A DNA stretch of 64,000 nt from JAUXFS01 sp963772635 (GCA_963772635.1 CAVYYK010000059.1:1-64000); one strand, 5' to 3'. Shown: positions 53,640-63,460, counted from the first letter of the stretch. Made by a program: numbers and translations. The notes: generated from the sequence alone by a model not told the origin.

Positions 53640-55165
53640 ATGCAATATTTCGATTTCCTCGACGACGACCAAGTCGCCACCGTCCACGAGGCATCGCTGG
53701 AGATTTTGGAGGAGGTCGGGCTGCTGGTGCGCAACGGGAAGGCGCGTAGGCGGTTCGGAGAAAACGGGGCACGGGTCGACGACGCGACGGAAATCGTCAG
53801 GATCCCGGCGGCGGTGGTCGAGCGGTTCCGCGCGATGGTGCCGCCGACGATCACTCTTCGCGGCCGCGATCCGGCTTATGACGTGACCTTTCCGCGCGAG
53901 GTGCCGGTGGTGGCGACGGCGAGTTCGGCGCCGGATATCGTCGATCCGGTGACCGGCGTCACCCGGCGGGCGACCTCGGACGACATCGCCAACATCGCCC
54001 ATCTGGTCAACCATCTGCCGGGGTTCGACGTGTTCTCGATCTCGACCCTGGCCGACGACGCGCCCGAGGGCCAGTTCAGCCTGTCGCGGTTCTATCCGGC
54101 GCTGAAGAACTGCGTCAAGCCGTGCCGGACCTCGGTGATCGACGTGCGCGAAGCGGAGCAGGTGCTGAAACTCGGCGAGTTGATCGCCGGCTCACGGGAG
54201 GCATATTGGGAAAGGCCGTTCATCAACTTCGGTTACTGCTCGATCGTCTCGCCGCTGACCATGGACTACGACAGCACCGAGATGCTGATGTACTACGCCG
54301 AGAACGAAGTCACCGCGTACGGCACCATCGCGCCGATGGGCGGGCTGTCGACGCCGTTGTCGCTGGCCGGGATGCTGACACTGATGAACGCCGAGTGGCT
54401 GGCCGCGGCGGTGCTCGCCCAGATGTCGCGGCCGGGGACCGCGCTGATCTACAACTTCCTGCCGGTGTTCGCCGACATGCGCGACGGCGCCTATGCCTCG
54501 GGCGCCATCGAGGTCGGGATGATGACCGCCGCCGTCTGCCGGATGGCGCGGTTCTACGACGTTCCTTCGCAGGCGGCTACCTGGGACTGACCAACGCCAA
54601 GGTCAGCGACGCCCAGGCCGGCTTCGAGAAGGGGATGTCGCCGCTGATCGGCGCGCTTTCCGGGGTGAGCTTCATCGTCATCGGCGGGCTGCTCGACGCG
54701 CTGATGTCGTTCGACTTCGGCCAGGCGGTGATCGACGACGAGATCGCGCTGATGGTCAAGCGGGTGCGCCGGGGCTTCGGTTTCACCAAGGAAAGCGTCG
54801 CCCTCGACGAGATCAAGGCGACCGGCCCGGCCGGGATGTTCGCCGGACAACCCGCGAACCCTCGCGCACATGGCCGACGCCACGTTCCTGCCGGCGCTCG
54901 CCGACCGCAAGCAGCGCGAGCAATGGGCGGTGGAAGGGGCGTCGACCATCCACCAGCGGGCAATGAACCGGGCGCTGGACATCCTCTCCAATCCCAACAC
55001 CGCTGCCCTCGACGCCGAGATCGACGCCCGCGTCCGCGCCCATTTCGACGGCCTGGTCGCCGGGGATTCGGTGCTTCCGGAGGGTTGGGTCGGCAAGGGG
55101 AAACATCGGAGCGGCCGCACCGCGAGCGGCGGGTCAACCGGCGGCGCGGAGGCTCCGGAACGTGA
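53640..55165 (+). CDS. Trimethylamine methyltransferase family protein (MttB-like, non-pyrrolysine), frameshifted
   Basis: Pieces in two frames give a MttB-superfamily corrinoid methyltransferase of about 508 residues. The first has LDDDQVATVHEASLEILEEV, INFGYCSIVSPLTMDYDSTE and TIAPMGGLSTPLSLAGMLTL; the second YLGLTNAKVSDAQAGFEKGM; the third MADATFLPALADRKQREQW. Breaks lie near 54568 (a missing base), 54850 (an extra base) and probably near 55085 (a missing base), with the stop at 55163-55165 overlapping the next GTG. No in-frame amber codon is seen where pyrrolysine sits in MttB, so it belongs to the non-Pyl branch, which demethylates substrates such as glycine betaine. The next gene is a dimethylglycine-dehydrogenase-like fusion, consistent with methylamine or betaine catabolism. 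Confidence 0.8.
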
Positions 55166-57598
55166 GCGAAAAGTCGTTCCCGGCCCACGCGCGGATCGTC
55201 GTCATCGGCGGCGGCGTCATCGGCACCAGCATCGCCTTTCATCTCGTCCGGGCGGGGGAGCGCGACGTGGTGCTGCTGGAGAAGGCGCAGCTCACCGACG
55301 GCGCCACCTGGCATGCCGCCGGCCTGGTCGGACAGCTCCGCTCGCAGCGCAACCTGACCCGGGTGATGCAGGACAGCGTCCGGCTATACGAGCGGCTCAA
55401 CGCGGAGACCGGGCAGGACCCCGGCTGGAACAAGGTCGGCAGCCTCAGGATCGCCGCCAGCGCGGATCGTTGGCGGGAGCTGCTGCGGATGGCGACCGCC
55501 GCGCGCGGGTTCGGCTTCGAGATGGCGCTGACGACGCCGGCGGAAGCGAAGGCGCTGTTTCCGTTGATGTCGACCGAGGGGGTGGTCGGCGCCATCTTCG
55601 TCCCCGACGACGGCTATGTCGATCCCTACAGCCTGACCCAGGCGTTCGCCAAGGGCATCCGCGCCGGCGGCGGGCGGATTTTCGAGCGGGTGCGGGTCAC
55701 CGGTCTGGTCCGCAGCGGCGCGCGGATCGGCCGTGTGGTCACCGACCACGGCACCATCGAGGCGGAGATCGTCGTCAACGCCGCGGGGCTGTGGGCGCGC
55801 CAGGTCGGCTGGATGGCCGGCGTCGATATCCCCGCCGGCGTCGTCCAGCACCAGTACCTGGTCACCGACAAGAGCGACCGGGTGCCCGACCATCTGCCGA
55901 GCCTGCGCGATCCCGACGGCAGCTTCTACGTCAAGTCGGAACCGGGGGCGCTGGCGATCGGCGGCTGGGAGAAATTCACCCCACCCGTCGACCCGGAGCG
56001 GGGCATCCCGTGGGAAAGCGAGCGCCAGCTTTTCGGCGACGATCTCGAACGGCTGAACCAGGTGTTCGAGCCCGCCGCAAGGCGCATTCCGCTGCTCGGC
56101 GATCTCGGCATCCGGACGATCGTCAACGGGCCGATCCCGATTTCGGCCGACGGCGAGCCGATCGTCGGGCCGGCGCCGGGGCTGGAGAATTTCTTTCTCG
56201 CCTGCGGCTTCACCTCGGGGATCGCCGCCGCCGGCGGCATCGGCAAGGCGATGGCCAACTGGATCGTCGAGGGCGATCCCGGGCTCGACCTGTGGCCGTT
56301 CGACATCCGCCGGTTCGGGCCGCTGCACGCCGGCTCGCGGTTCCTCCACGACCGCGCGGTCGAGAGCTACAGCCGCTACTACGCCATCGCCTGGCCGGGC
56401 CACGAGCACGAGAGCGCGCGCGGCGTGCGGCGCAGCCCGCTCTACCGGATCCTCGAGGACCGGGGCGCGGTCTACGGCGCCAAGTTCGGCTGGGAGCGTC
56501 CCAACTGGTTCGCCCGCGACGGCATTCCGCCGATGGAGGTGTATGGCTTCGACCGCCCGCTGCAGGAGCGGACCATCGGTCCCGAGCATCGCGCCGCCCG
56601 CGAAGGCGTCGTGCTCATCGACCAGACCTCGTTCTCGCAAGTTCGAGATCGCGGGCCCCGGGGCCTGCCGGTTTCTCCAGTACATGGCGGTCGCCGACGT
56701 CGGCCGGGCGCCGGGATCGGCCGCCTACACCCAGCTGTGCAACGCCCGCGGCGGCATCGAGGCCGACGTCACCATCATCCGCCGCGCAGACGACCGCTAC
56801 TGGCTGATCACCGGCTCGGGTTTGGGCGTCCGCGACGGCGACTGGCTGCGCGCCAACCTCCGCCGGTCCGCGGAAGCCGCCGCCGTCTCGATCGCCGACA
56901 TCACCTCGGCCTACGGCGTCATCAATCTGGCGGGGCCGCTGTCCCGCCGTGTGCTGGAGAAGGTCACCGACGACGACGTCGGCCACGACGCCTTCCCGTT
57001 CATGACCGCCAGGGACATCCGCATCGGCTACGCCCCGGCGCTGGCCTTCCGCATCACCTATATCGGCGAGCTCGGCTGGGAACTCTACTTTCCGGTCGAA
57101 TACGTCGCCTACGCCTACGAGCTGCTCCGCGAGGCCGGCCGGGAGTTCGCCATCGCCGACATCGGCTACAAGGCGATCGACAGCCTCCGGATCGAGAAGC
57201 GCTATCTGGTCTGGGGCGCCGACATCACGCCGGATCACAACCCGTTCGAAGCCGGCCTCCAGTTCCTCATCGATTGGAAAAAACCCGATTTCCTCGGCGC
57301 CGAGGCGCTACGGCGGATCCGCGACGCCGGCGTCACCCAAAAACTGGTGTGCCTCGCCCTCGACGAGCCGCTGGCGGTCCATGGCGGCGAAGCGATCATC
57401 GTCGACGGCCGCGTCGTCGGCCGCGCCACCAGCGGCAACACCGGCTACACGGTCGGAAAGAGCCTGGTCCTCGGCTACCTGCCGGCCGAGCTTCTGTCCG
57501 CCAACGGCTTCGAGGTCGAAGCCTTCGGCCGCCGCACCGCCGCCACCCTGATCAAGGGCGCCGCCTACGACCCCGAGCGCCGCAAGATCCTGTGCTGA
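55162..57598 (+). CDS. FAD-dependent oxidoreductase / GcvT-type aminomethyltransferase fusion (dimethylglycine/sarcosine dehydrogenase-like), 1-nt frameshift
   Basis: The N-terminal half is a DAO-type FAD domain: IVVIGGGVIGTSIAFHLVRA (about 12-31), GATWHAAGLVGQLRSQ with the His that binds FAD in this family, and GEPIVGPAPGLENFFLACGF. The C-terminal half is a folate-binding GcvT domain: KFEIAGPGACRFLQYM, ITSAYGVINLAGPLSRRVLE, ITYIGELGWELYFPVEY and KPDFLGAEALRR. An extra C at about 56638 separates the halves; without it the protein has 811 residues. It probably demethylates dimethylglycine, sarcosine or similar and passes the one-carbon unit to tetrahydrofolate. It starts at a GTG coupled to the MttB-like gene. 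A fragment similar to 57413-57480 lies 0.87 kb downstream. Confidence 0.88.
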
Positions 57599-57669
57599 CG
57601 GCGGAGCAATGGGCGATAAGACCGCGCCGAACCGACGGCAAAGCCGAGCCCTCGGCGGATGGCCTGTCC

Positions 57670-57984
57670 CTACTTCTCGTCTTTCCCGAGACAGTTCTCA
57701 TTCATCCATGTAACCTTCTGTGGGGTACATATTTTCGCTGCTTTTGCCGGATTGGTCACATACTGACACTGCTCTTTCAACCACTTGCACTTCTGTGCCT
57801 TTTGTTTTCCCTTTTCGGGATTCTTTTTTTCGTCGGCAATCCTTATGATGTTTCCGTACGCCCCTTGAAGTGCCGAAGATGTTTTGAGGCTCGGGATGTC
57901 ATGAACGGCGTTCGCCGCGATCGCGTTGCCGGTCCCCAAGAAAAAGGCCGCGCCGAGAAAAGCATACATTATTGCCGTCTTCAT
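57670..57984 (-). CDS. Small exported Cys-containing protein
   Basis: The 104-residue protein has a signal peptide (about 1-23, ending GNAIAA) and a Lys-rich mature part with four Cys residues (KCKWLKEQCQY and ICTPQKVTWMNENCLG), a number that suits two disulfides. GAGGAG is well placed before the ATG at 57984. Codon use is AT-richer than in the neighbours. I recognise no family. It is antisense to its neighbours and lies between the FAD/GcvT gene and a fragment resembling part of that gene, so it may have arrived by transfer. Confidence 0.65.
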   Translation of the reverse strand: MKTAIMYAFLGAAFFLGTGNAIAANAVHDIPSLKTSSALQGAYGNIIRIADEKKNPEKGKQKAQKCKWLKEQCQYVTNPAKAAKICTPQKVTWMNENCLGKDEK

Positions 57985-58488
57985 GGCGATTGCATCTCCT
58001 CACTACACAAGTGAACTCAATCACACGCTCCTGCTACATATGGTTAATGCTTACAAAAATTTGCCCGCACGTCTTGGAGGATTACACAAGGTTGTCCGCG
58101 GTGCAACAGGGATGCGCGTTGGGCCGGATACCTTCCCGATGACCGGTGTCCGCCGGGTTGCGCGGAGCCGAGCGACCTTGGAGTTCTCCCGGCATTCAGG
58201 CCGTCCACCAGTTCCCGCTGTCGCCGCGGCGGAACCGGTGTCGCCGGTGGAAGGGAGCCCTTTCGCCCCGTGTCCCCGATAGCGACGGCCGCGTCGTCGG
58301 CGACGCCACCGGCGGAAACACCGGCTATACCGTCGAAAACAGCCTGGTCCACCACGAGCGTCACCTTTGCGTTGCGTGATTGTGACGGTTACGTTACGCC
58401 CGCACAGGCCCTAGAACTCCAAAACGGGAGCGGCTCCGGGGCCGACAAAGGAATGCCGGCGTAAGTAACAAGGGGGACCACCTGTCCG
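57985..58488. other. Gene-free stretch containing a scrap of the FAD/GcvT gene
   Basis: No intact gene is seen in these 504 bases. The only recognisable content is the 68-bp match to the FAD/GcvT gene at 58283-58350, an AT-rich part around 58010-58070 and the likely promoter of the phosphate transporter gene. Confidence 0.5.
58283..58350 (+). pseudogene. Fragment similar to the 3' part of the FAD/GcvT fusion gene
   Basis: This stretch matches 57413-57480 at 60 of 68 positions without gaps and translates in the same frame (DGRVVGDATGGNTGYTVENS against DGRVVGRATSGNTGYTVGKS). Sequence on either side does not match. It lies downstream of the intact gene in the same orientation, 870 bp away, with a small exported-protein gene between. 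Confidence 0.7.
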
Positions 58489-60066
58489 ATGAATACCGAT
58501 GGCGTCTTCGCTCTCAAGAGCGTCGGGTTCTTCAGCCTGCGGGAGTTCGTCCGGCTCGGTCTCGGCATCGTGTTCATCATGTCGGTGATGATCTACGCCG
58601 AAACCACGATCGGCGATGTCGGCGGCCGCTACCTTCTGATCACGGCGGCCATGATCGGCGGCTACATGGCCATGAACATCGGTGCCAACGATGTCGCCAA
58701 CAACGTCGGCCCGGCGGTCGGCTCGAAGACCCTGACGCTGACCGGCGCCATCGTCATCGCCGCCATTTTCGAAGCGGCCGGCGCGATCATCGCCGGCGGA
58801 GAGGTCACCAGCACCATCCGCGGGGGCATCATCTCGCCGAATGCGATCCCCGACATCCAGACCTTCGTGTGGGTGATGATGGCGGCGCTGCTCGCCGGGG
58901 CGCTGTGGCTCAACATCGCCACCTACCAGGGGCTGCCGGTTTCCACCACCCACTCCATTGTCGGCGGCGTGCTGGGCGCGGGTATCGCGGCCGGCGGCTG
59001 GGGGATCGCCGATTGGGGCAAGGTGGGCACGATTGTCGCGAGCTGGGTGATCTCGCCGGTGATGGGCGGCGTCATCGCCGCGCTGTTTCTCTACGTGATC
59101 AAGCGCACGATCACCTATCGGCAGGACTGGGTCGCGGCGGCGCGCAAGGTCGTGCCGATCCTGATCGCCGTCATGGCTTGGGCCTTCGCCACCTACCTGT
59201 TGCTCAAGGGCCTGAAACATTTGTGGAAACTGGACTTCCTCGTCGCCGCCGCGATCGGTCTGGCGGTGGCCGCCGCCGTCTATTTCGTCGTGAAACCGAT
59301 GATTCACAGGGCGGCCGCCGGTCTCGGCGACGACAGGGCCGGGGTCAACAAGCTGTTCGTGGTGCCGCTGATCGCCGCCGCGGCGATGCTCTCCTTCGCC
59401 CACGGCGCCAATGACGTGGCCAACGCGGTGGGTCCCTTGGCCGCCATCCACGACGCGGTGATCTCCGGCGGCCTGGCCGAGAAGGCGTCGATCCCGCTGT
59501 GGATCATGGTCGTCGGCGCCATCGGCATCGCGCTGGGTCTCGCCCTATACGGACCCAAGCTGATCCGTACGGTGGGAGCGGAAATCACCGAACTGGACCA
59601 GTCCCGCGCCTTCTGCATCGCGCTCGCCGCCGCCATAACCGTGATCGTCGCCAGTCAACTGGGGATTCCGATCAGCTCCACCCATACCGCCATCGGCGCC
59701 GTGTTCGGCGTCGGAATCCTGCGCGAGATGATCAGGGTCAATTACGCCAAGGTGATCGGCGACATCAGGCTGCGCCACCATGGCGAGGACGAGGCGGTGA
59801 TCGAGGATTACCTGCAGCGCTTCCAGGCGGCCTCCTTCGAGCAAAAAGGCGAGATGGTCAAGGAGCTCAAAAAGAAGAAGAAGCGCCCCGCCAACCTGAC
59901 CCTCAGCAAGCAAGAGCGAAAGAAGCTCAATCGCAAATACCGCAGGGAACTGGTCAAACGGTCCCTGGCCCTGAAGATCGCCGCCGCCTGGGTGATCACG
60001 GTACCGATGTCCGCCCTCATGGCCGCGTTCCTCTTTTTCACGATCCGGGGAATGCTGTTGCCGTGA
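58489..60066 (+). CDS. PiT-family inorganic phosphate transporter
   Basis: The 525-residue protein has about 12 hydrophobic segments in two repeats, each with the PiT signature: NIGANDVANNVGPAVGSKTL (about 59-78) and FAHGANDVANAVGPLAAIHD (about 303-322). Both repeats also carry a PVSTTHSIVGG / PISSTHTAIGA motif. A cytoplasmic Lys/Arg-rich loop (about 445-490) precedes the last helix. PiT proteins import metal phosphate with protons or sodium at low affinity. No PhoU-type regulator gene is adjacent. AAGGGGG lies upstream of the ATG. Confidence 0.9.
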   Translation: MNTDGVFALKSVGFFSLREFVRLGLGIVFIMSVMIYAETTIGDVGGRYLLITAAMIGGYMAMNIGANDVANNVGPAVGSKTLTLTGAIVIAAIFEAAGAIIAGGEVTSTIRGGIISPNAIPDIQTFVWVMMAALLAGALWLNIATYQGLPVSTTHSIVGGVLGAGIAAGGWGIADWGKVGTIVASWVISPVMGGVIAALFLYVIKRTITYRQDWVAAARKVVPILIAVMAWAFATYLLLKGLKHLWKLDFLVAAAIGLAVAAAVYFVVKPMIHRAAAGLGDDRAGVNKLFVVPLIAAAAMLSFAHGANDVANAVGPLAAIHDAVISGGLAEKASIPLWIMVVGAIGIALGLALYGPKLIRTVGAEITELDQSRAFCIALAAAITVIVASQLGIPISSTHTAIGAVFGVGILREMIRVNYAKVIGDIRLRHHGEDEAVIEDYLQRFQAASFEQKGEMVKELKKKKKRPANLTLSKQERKKLNRKYRRELVKRSLALKIAAAWVITVPMSALMAAFLFFTIRGMLLP

Positions 60067-60142
60067 CCCTGTCGGGCCCTTTCCGCGTTTCCAGCGGTTG
60101 GCGAAGGGCGTCGGCATAGCCGGACACCGAGGAGGAAGAATC

Positions 60143-60493
60143 ATGACGATCAAGCGATTTCCCGGAAAACATAAGGGACGATGCCGTGCGGTGGCGAACG
60201 GCGGTCTGGTGTATGCCGTCGCGACCGACACGACGTCGGCAAAGACCATAGCGGAGCAAACCCGACGGACCCTGGAAACAATCGAACAGATCCTCGTCGA
60301 AGCGGGAAGCGGCAAGAGCGGATTGATCCAAGCGACCGTCTATCTGCGGGACATGTCCATGAAGGCGGAAATGGACGCGGCATGGTGCGAGTGGGTCGGA
60401 GGCGAAGAGAACTGGCCCCAACGTGCCTGCGTCGGTGCGGATTTGGCGGGAAATGATCTTGTCGAGATCGTTGTGACCGCCGCTTTGGTGTGA
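60143..60493 (+). CDS. RidA family protein (second)
   Basis: From the ATG at 60143, with GAGGAGGAAG just upstream, the product has 116 residues and a complete RidA domain: GGLVYAVATDTTSAKTIAEQ, TLETIEQILVEAGSGKSGLI and QRACVGADLAGNDLVEIVVT. It retains the C-terminal Arg-Ala-Cys segment also seen in the paralogue at 30.7 kb. The N-terminus lacks the usual VSGQ-type stretch (VYAVAT instead), so binding specificity may differ. Expected role: hydrolysis of reactive imines. It lies between the phosphate transporter and a YjbR gene. Confidence 0.82.
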   Translation: MTIKRFPGKHKGRCRAVANGGLVYAVATDTTSAKTIAEQTRRTLETIEQILVEAGSGKSGLIQATVYLRDMSMKAEMDAAWCEWVGGEENWPQRACVGADLAGNDLVEIVVTAALV

Positions 60494-60509
60494 GGTCCAC
60501 GGACCCTCG

Positions 60510-60872
60510 ATGACATACGACGAATTCAACGCTTTCTGCCGCGCCCTTCCCGCCACCACCCACGTGGTGCAGTGGGGCGGCTCGCACGTCTGGAAGGTGG
60601 GCGGCAAGGTGTTCGCCATCGGCGGCTGGGACGACGCCGCGGCGCGGTTCACCTTCAAGGCCGGCGAAGTCGCCTACGAAATGCTCAAGGACCGGCCGGG
60701 CCTGCGCCCCGCCCCCTATCTCGCCTCACGCGGCATGAAGTGGATCCAGCACTATGCCGAGCCGGGCCTTTCCGACGGCGAGCTGAAGGACTACCTGCGA
60801 CACTCCCACCGCCTCGTCGCGCTCGGCTTGCCGAAGAAAACACGGCGGGAATTAGGGCTCGATCGGCCCTGA
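60510..60872 (+). CDS. MmcQ/YjbR family protein
   Basis: The 120-residue protein is a typical YjbR/MmcQ member: MTYDEFNAFCRALPATTHVV, then WKVGGKVFAIGG, VAYEMLKDRPGLRPAPYLAS and KWIQHYAEPGLSDGELKDYL. The fold is known from structures and resembles DNA-binding proteins, but no function is established. The gene follows the RidA gene by 16 nt and could be co-transcribed. Confidence 0.88.
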   Translation: MTYDEFNAFCRALPATTHVVQWGGSHVWKVGGKVFAIGGWDDAAARFTFKAGEVAYEMLKDRPGLRPAPYLASRGMKWIQHYAEPGLSDGELKDYLRHSHRLVALGLPKKTRRELGLDRP

Positions 60873-61526
60873 GAATGCACCTGCCGCCAAGGAGGCAGAT
60901 GGCGGCGCCAACGTGGCGCTCCTACCGCGCCGCAATTCCTCCGACCCGAGCCCGAGAGGCCGGGAAACCGGGCGCATCCGCCTCCACTCTGCCGGCATAC
61001 CCGGCAACGTGCGCTCCGCCAAGCGGTCGTCTTTCACGTATATCTTCTGGACGACAAGGAAAATATGATTTATCAAATTTATGTAATAGTATTTGCAAAT
61101 AAATTTATATGACGCGGAAATATATTATGCCGGAATTCGAGACAAAGCAATAAGAACGATGACCATAATGACAAATGCCGCGATGGTGAGCACGCAACCA
61201 CATATAAATTTTTCCCGGGAATGCATGTTTTTTCACCGGCAGCCAGGGCAAAATGACAACGCTATAGCGCGCTGGTTTAAAAACTGCGACCATCGTATCA
61301 ACTTGAACAGTTTTGTGCAACCGTCTGTAGGGGATGCGCCCCGGTCTCCGTTCCACCGGCATCCAGGCCCTCGGCGAACTTCCGCGATATCGCCTCTCCT
61401 TCGACCGCAACGTCTTCGCCAGCAGTCCGAGAAACGAGGGAACGAACCGGGACGGATCGTGGGGGATCGGGGACGCTGGCACTTCGCGGCGAGCCTGACG
61501 GCCAGGGCAATACCGTCTCAGGACGC
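60873..61526. other. Gene-free stretch with an abrupt AT-rich block
   Basis: I see no supported gene in 654 bases. About 61060-61130 is strikingly AT-rich for this chromosome and contains the palindrome ATAAATTTAT. On the minus strand about 61315-61440 a short frame (DVAVEGEAISRKFAEGLDAG) looks protein-like but has no start, and I do not recognise it; it may be a remnant. The composition change marks the left side of a probably acquired segment. Confidence 0.4.
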
Positions 61527-63032
61527 CTATTTCTCCAGTTCTGCCTCGAATGCCTTCGGATCGGCTTTGAAACGGGCAACTTCAGCCTTCACCGTTTCAA
61601 GGTTGCTGCTGCTGTTGATGATTTCGCGAACGCTGGCGAATGGCATGCCGGCAAACAGCTCATCGCCAGTCTCCGGTGCGGCCGCGAGCTCGTCTTGTGT
61701 GGTTGGGCCGCCGGTGAGCACGGCTTGCTGCTCGACTGTTTCCGTGTTCGCAACGGTGTCGTTCAGTACGGCGTCAAACGGCGGCGCAGCAATGACCCGT
61801 TTACCCAACCCCGCATTGGCCGGGTCGACACCGGCCCAGAGCAGCACGGTCTTGATGAACGAGGTGTGGTCGTAAGGAAGTTTGCTTTCGGCTGGCTGGC
61901 GGAACACCGTGCCCGGCGCAATGTAGGGCGAGATCAGCAACGTTGGTACCCGAACGCCGTAGAGATCGAAACGGAAACCCCACTTGCTGCCGATTTTGCC
62001 GTCCGGGTTTACCGCGCTCCACGGCGGGGAAACATGGTCGTAAGTGCCGCCATGCTCGTCAAACGTGACGATGAACAGGGTGTGCTGCCACTGGGGGCTT
62101 TGTCTGATGGCCGTGTAGATTTTTTGCAGAAACGCATCGCCCGGTGCCACATCGGTGGGCGGGTGGTAATCATGGCCTTGAGTGAAGATGGCACCCTTGC
62201 CGTAACCCCATTTCGGCTCGAGATAGCTGAATTCCGGAAGACGACCGGCTTTGGCGTGCTGCAGAAACGTGTCGATTTCTGCGATTTCGCCCTTCTTGGC
62301 CTTGCCGATTTGCGGAAACGTGTACGCGGTGAAGCACTGGTTGCTATGCCAGATATCTTCGTAATAGAGCCCCCAGGATTTGCCGGCGTCGGCCAGCCTG
62401 TTGATCACCGTCGGCACATCGAATTGTTCCAGCGCTCGCAGATTGGCATTGGCTTCTCTGCCCAACGAAGTGCCGCAAAGCGAGAACGCGCGATTGGGAT
62501 TTGTCTGGGTGGGGACCGAGCTGAACCAGCGATCCGACACGGCGTAAGCCCGAGCCAGCGCATTGATATGCGGTAACTGTGCCGGTGTATACGACCACAT
62601 TGCGTCCAGGCCCTTCCATAGCGCCATGTAGCTCGCGTAGTAATCCTGTAGAAATCCCAGCATGTTCGCTTTGCTGTTTTTCTTCGGCATGCCGCCGATC
62701 TTGTTCTGATCACCGAACAGCTGATTCATGACCCCGTTCCATTCCGGGCCGCTGCCTTCCCGCATGGCTTCATATGGATCATACCAGGGCACTCGCTGAT
62801 GCTGGTCTTTCGTCGGAATGGGTTCAACAGGGTAATGCTGCACGCCCTTCCATGAGTGCGCCGGGTTGGAGAACTTGCCCTTGACGAGGCCGTCATACAG
62901 CGGACTGCTGTTCGGTGGGTATACATGCTTAGGCTTGTCTTTTTCGTACAACCAGCCGAGGACATTATCCAGTGAGCGATTTTCCAGCATGAGATAGACG
63001 ATGTTCTCGATCTGCGGCATGACGCGGTTCAT
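61527..63032 (-). CDS. Phospholipase C/acid phosphatase-type phosphoesterase
   Basis: The 501-residue protein belongs to the AcpA/bacterial phospholipase C branch of the alkaline phosphatase superfamily. Metal-binding motifs are YLMLENRSLDNVLGWL (about 12-27), FSYLEPKWGYGKG (about 270) and LFIVTFDEHGGTYDHVSPPW (about 325-344), plus SPYIAPGTVF and DHTSFIKTVL. It has no obvious signal peptide or Tat motif, unusual for secreted phospholipases C of this family. GC content is lower than in the genes before it, and it stands alone beside transposase debris, suggesting horizontal acquisition. The substrate (phospholipid or phosphomonoester) is unknown. Confidence 0.85.
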   Translation of the reverse strand: MNRVMPQIENIVYLMLENRSLDNVLGWLYEKDKPKHVYPPNSSPLYDGLVKGKFSNPAHSWKGVQHYPVEPIPTKDQHQRVPWYDPYEAMREGSGPEWNGVMNQLFGDQNKIGGMPKKNSKANMLGFLQDYYASYMALWKGLDAMWSYTPAQLPHINALARAYAVSDRWFSSVPTQTNPNRAFSLCGTSLGREANANLRALEQFDVPTVINRLADAGKSWGLYYEDIWHSNQCFTAYTFPQIGKAKKGEIAEIDTFLQHAKAGRLPEFSYLEPKWGYGKGAIFTQGHDYHPPTDVAPGDAFLQKIYTAIRQSPQWQHTLFIVTFDEHGGTYDHVSPPWSAVNPDGKIGSKWGFRFDLYGVRVPTLLISPYIAPGTVFRQPAESKLPYDHTSFIKTVLLWAGVDPANAGLGKRVIAAPPFDAVLNDTVANTETVEQQAVLTGGPTTQDELAAAPETGDELFAGMPFASVREIINSSSNLETVKAEVARFKADPKAFEAELEK

Positions 63033-63136
63033 GACCTTCTCCTTGATAGAGCGGTTGCAGCCATAGGAACTTGGGCGGCGTAAACCCGTTTTTCACCGAT
63101 GAAACGACCATTCCGGGGTCATCCTCCGTCAACCCC

Positions 63137-63328
63137 TTATCTTTTCTTGGCGCGTTTGCGGGCACGCCGCAGGGCGCCGGCGACCTTGTCCTCGGGAAGG
63201 GGTTGGATCACCAATCGCGCGCGGATTGGCTCGGCCTCGGCGCCGGGCGGCGGTGGAACCAGCACCGGAATGTCGAGCGTCCCGCCATTCCGCGCGGCGG
63301 CAAGAACCCGCTTGCTGTCAAGCTTGCG
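63137..63328 (-). pseudogene. Fragment of an IS4-type transposase
   Basis: The minus strand reads about 63 residues of a transposase middle region: DSKRVLAAARNGGTLDIPVL, then RARLVIQPLPEDKVAGALRR with a Lys-rich ARKRAKKR and a stop at 63137-63139. The pattern of a short basic helix following RL-V-PLPE is common in IS4-family DDE transposases. There is no start and no catalytic residue set. It is not the same part of the protein as the fragment at 9.8 kb. Assignment is by pattern only. The rest of 63033-63460 shows no gene. Confidence 0.45.
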
Positions 63329-63460
63329 TCCCCTTTTTCACGCCTGGGTACGCATTCATGCCGACACCAAGATAGTATCCCTGCTAATCACCGCGAGAAC
63401 GACGTAGTAGATCTTGCCGTCTATATGCCCTGGCCTTCCCGATCTACGGTCAGGTACTAA

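Noticed and set aside
54560..54860. Possible pyrrolysine (amber) codon in the MttB-like gene
   Set aside because: No in-frame TAG is present around the position used in MttB; the break there is explained by a missing base.
61105..61482. A 125-codon minus-strand frame downstream of the phospholipase gene
   Set aside because: No ribosome binding site, mixed composition across the AT-rich boundary and no recognisable motif.
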